Shown: positions 5,895 through 5,981 of the stretch, in pieces | Layout: each line of letters begins with the position of its first letter | Numbering within the stretch: position 1 is the stretch's first letter | Position numbers and translations under genes: made by a program | NCBI GenBank assembly: GCA_015069525.1 | Contig: SVIK01000079.1 | Location: forward strand, 1-5,981 | Source: Clostridiales bacterium | GTDB taxonomy: Bacteria; Bacillota; Clostridia; Christensenellales; Borkfalkiaceae | Length of the DNA stretch: 5,981 nucleotides | Direction of reading: 5' to 3' | The notes under the pieces: model-generated | Database searches by the model: none | What the model was told of the DNA's origin: nothing | The model's input: only the letters and a program-made list of their open reading frames with translations

Positions 5895-5981
5895 GAAAGA
5901 ACCCGAAATGATTGAACCCACCGGACAACTGTACGTTGAACCGCTTGAAAAAGTACTGCACTCCTCCATGCTCCCGTATGC
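5881..5981 (+). CDS. Type IIA DNA topoisomerase subunit A (GyrA/ParC family), N-terminal 33 codons only
   Basis: The start of the DNA-breaking subunit partner, cut by the window edge; its catalytic tyrosine lies far downstream. Visible: a basic start MAKSKKEPEM, then VEPLEKVLHSSMLPY. The SSMLPY block aligns with SSYLDYA of GyrA and NAYLNYS of E. coli ParC. Support comes from position (overlapping the B gene, strong AAGGAG) and this block. The wording differs from typical gyrase GyrA (SYLDYAMSVI), which hints at a topoisomerase IV-like protein, but 33 residues cannot decide between gyrA and parC. Confidence 0.85.
   Translation, partial: MAKSKKEPEMIEPTGQLYVEPLEKVLHSSMLPY

Noticed and set aside
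1..5981. CRISPR arrays, insertion sequences, tRNA/rRNA genes, attachment sites
   Set aside because: No regularly spaced repeats, transposase frames, terminal inverted repeats or tRNA-like folds were seen; all non-coding gaps are under 170 bases.

Overview
The window reads as ordinary chromosome from a low-to-mid GC, Gram-positive-type bacterium, most likely an uncultured Clostridia-like member of the Bacillota. That placement is inferred from four things: a HelD-family RNA polymerase-recycling ATPase (a Gram-positive family), AAGGTG/AAGGAG ribosome sites, AT-rich promoters with an extended -10, and an ArgRS of Firmicutes type. All supported genes lie on the + strand and there is no sign of a mobile element.

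Layout. Bases 1-969 are the 3' part of argS (arginyl-tRNA synthetase), closed by a strong intrinsic terminator (984-1017). A 154-base gap carries a promoter-like element and ribosome site for a 797-residue HelD-like UvrD/Rep-type ATPase (1124-3517). A 166-base gap then carries a near-consensus promoter (TTGAAA, 17 bases, TGCTATAAT), a 10-bp leader hairpin, repeated TGTGGAAAA elements resembling DnaA boxes, and a possible 26-codon leader ORF. Next comes the B subunit of a type IIA DNA topoisomerase (3684-5894, GyrB/ParE family). It overlaps by 14 bases the start of the matching A subunit (5881 to the window edge). The three transcription units look separate: argS is terminated, and both helD and the topoisomerase operon have their own promoters. 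No clear terminator follows helD.

How they work together. ArgS serves translation. HelD-type proteins remove stalled RNA polymerase from nucleic acid. The topoisomerase pair relieves supercoils or unlinks DNA. Having the last two side by side fits a theme of managing transcription and replication on the same template, but they are not shown to be co-regulated.

Most interesting point. The topoisomerase B subunit has an insertion of about 65 residues near the start of its transducer domain. It is strongly acidic and ends in two tandem QxxLFD motifs (QPTLFD and QASLFD, 11 residues apart), which look like beta sliding-clamp (DnaN) binding pentapeptides. If real, this would tether a type IIA topoisomerase to the replisome. 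It is a sequence-level hypothesis only. Whether the pair is gyrase or topoisomerase IV is also unresolved: the A-subunit N-terminus and parts of the B TOPRIM region differ from classical gyrase.
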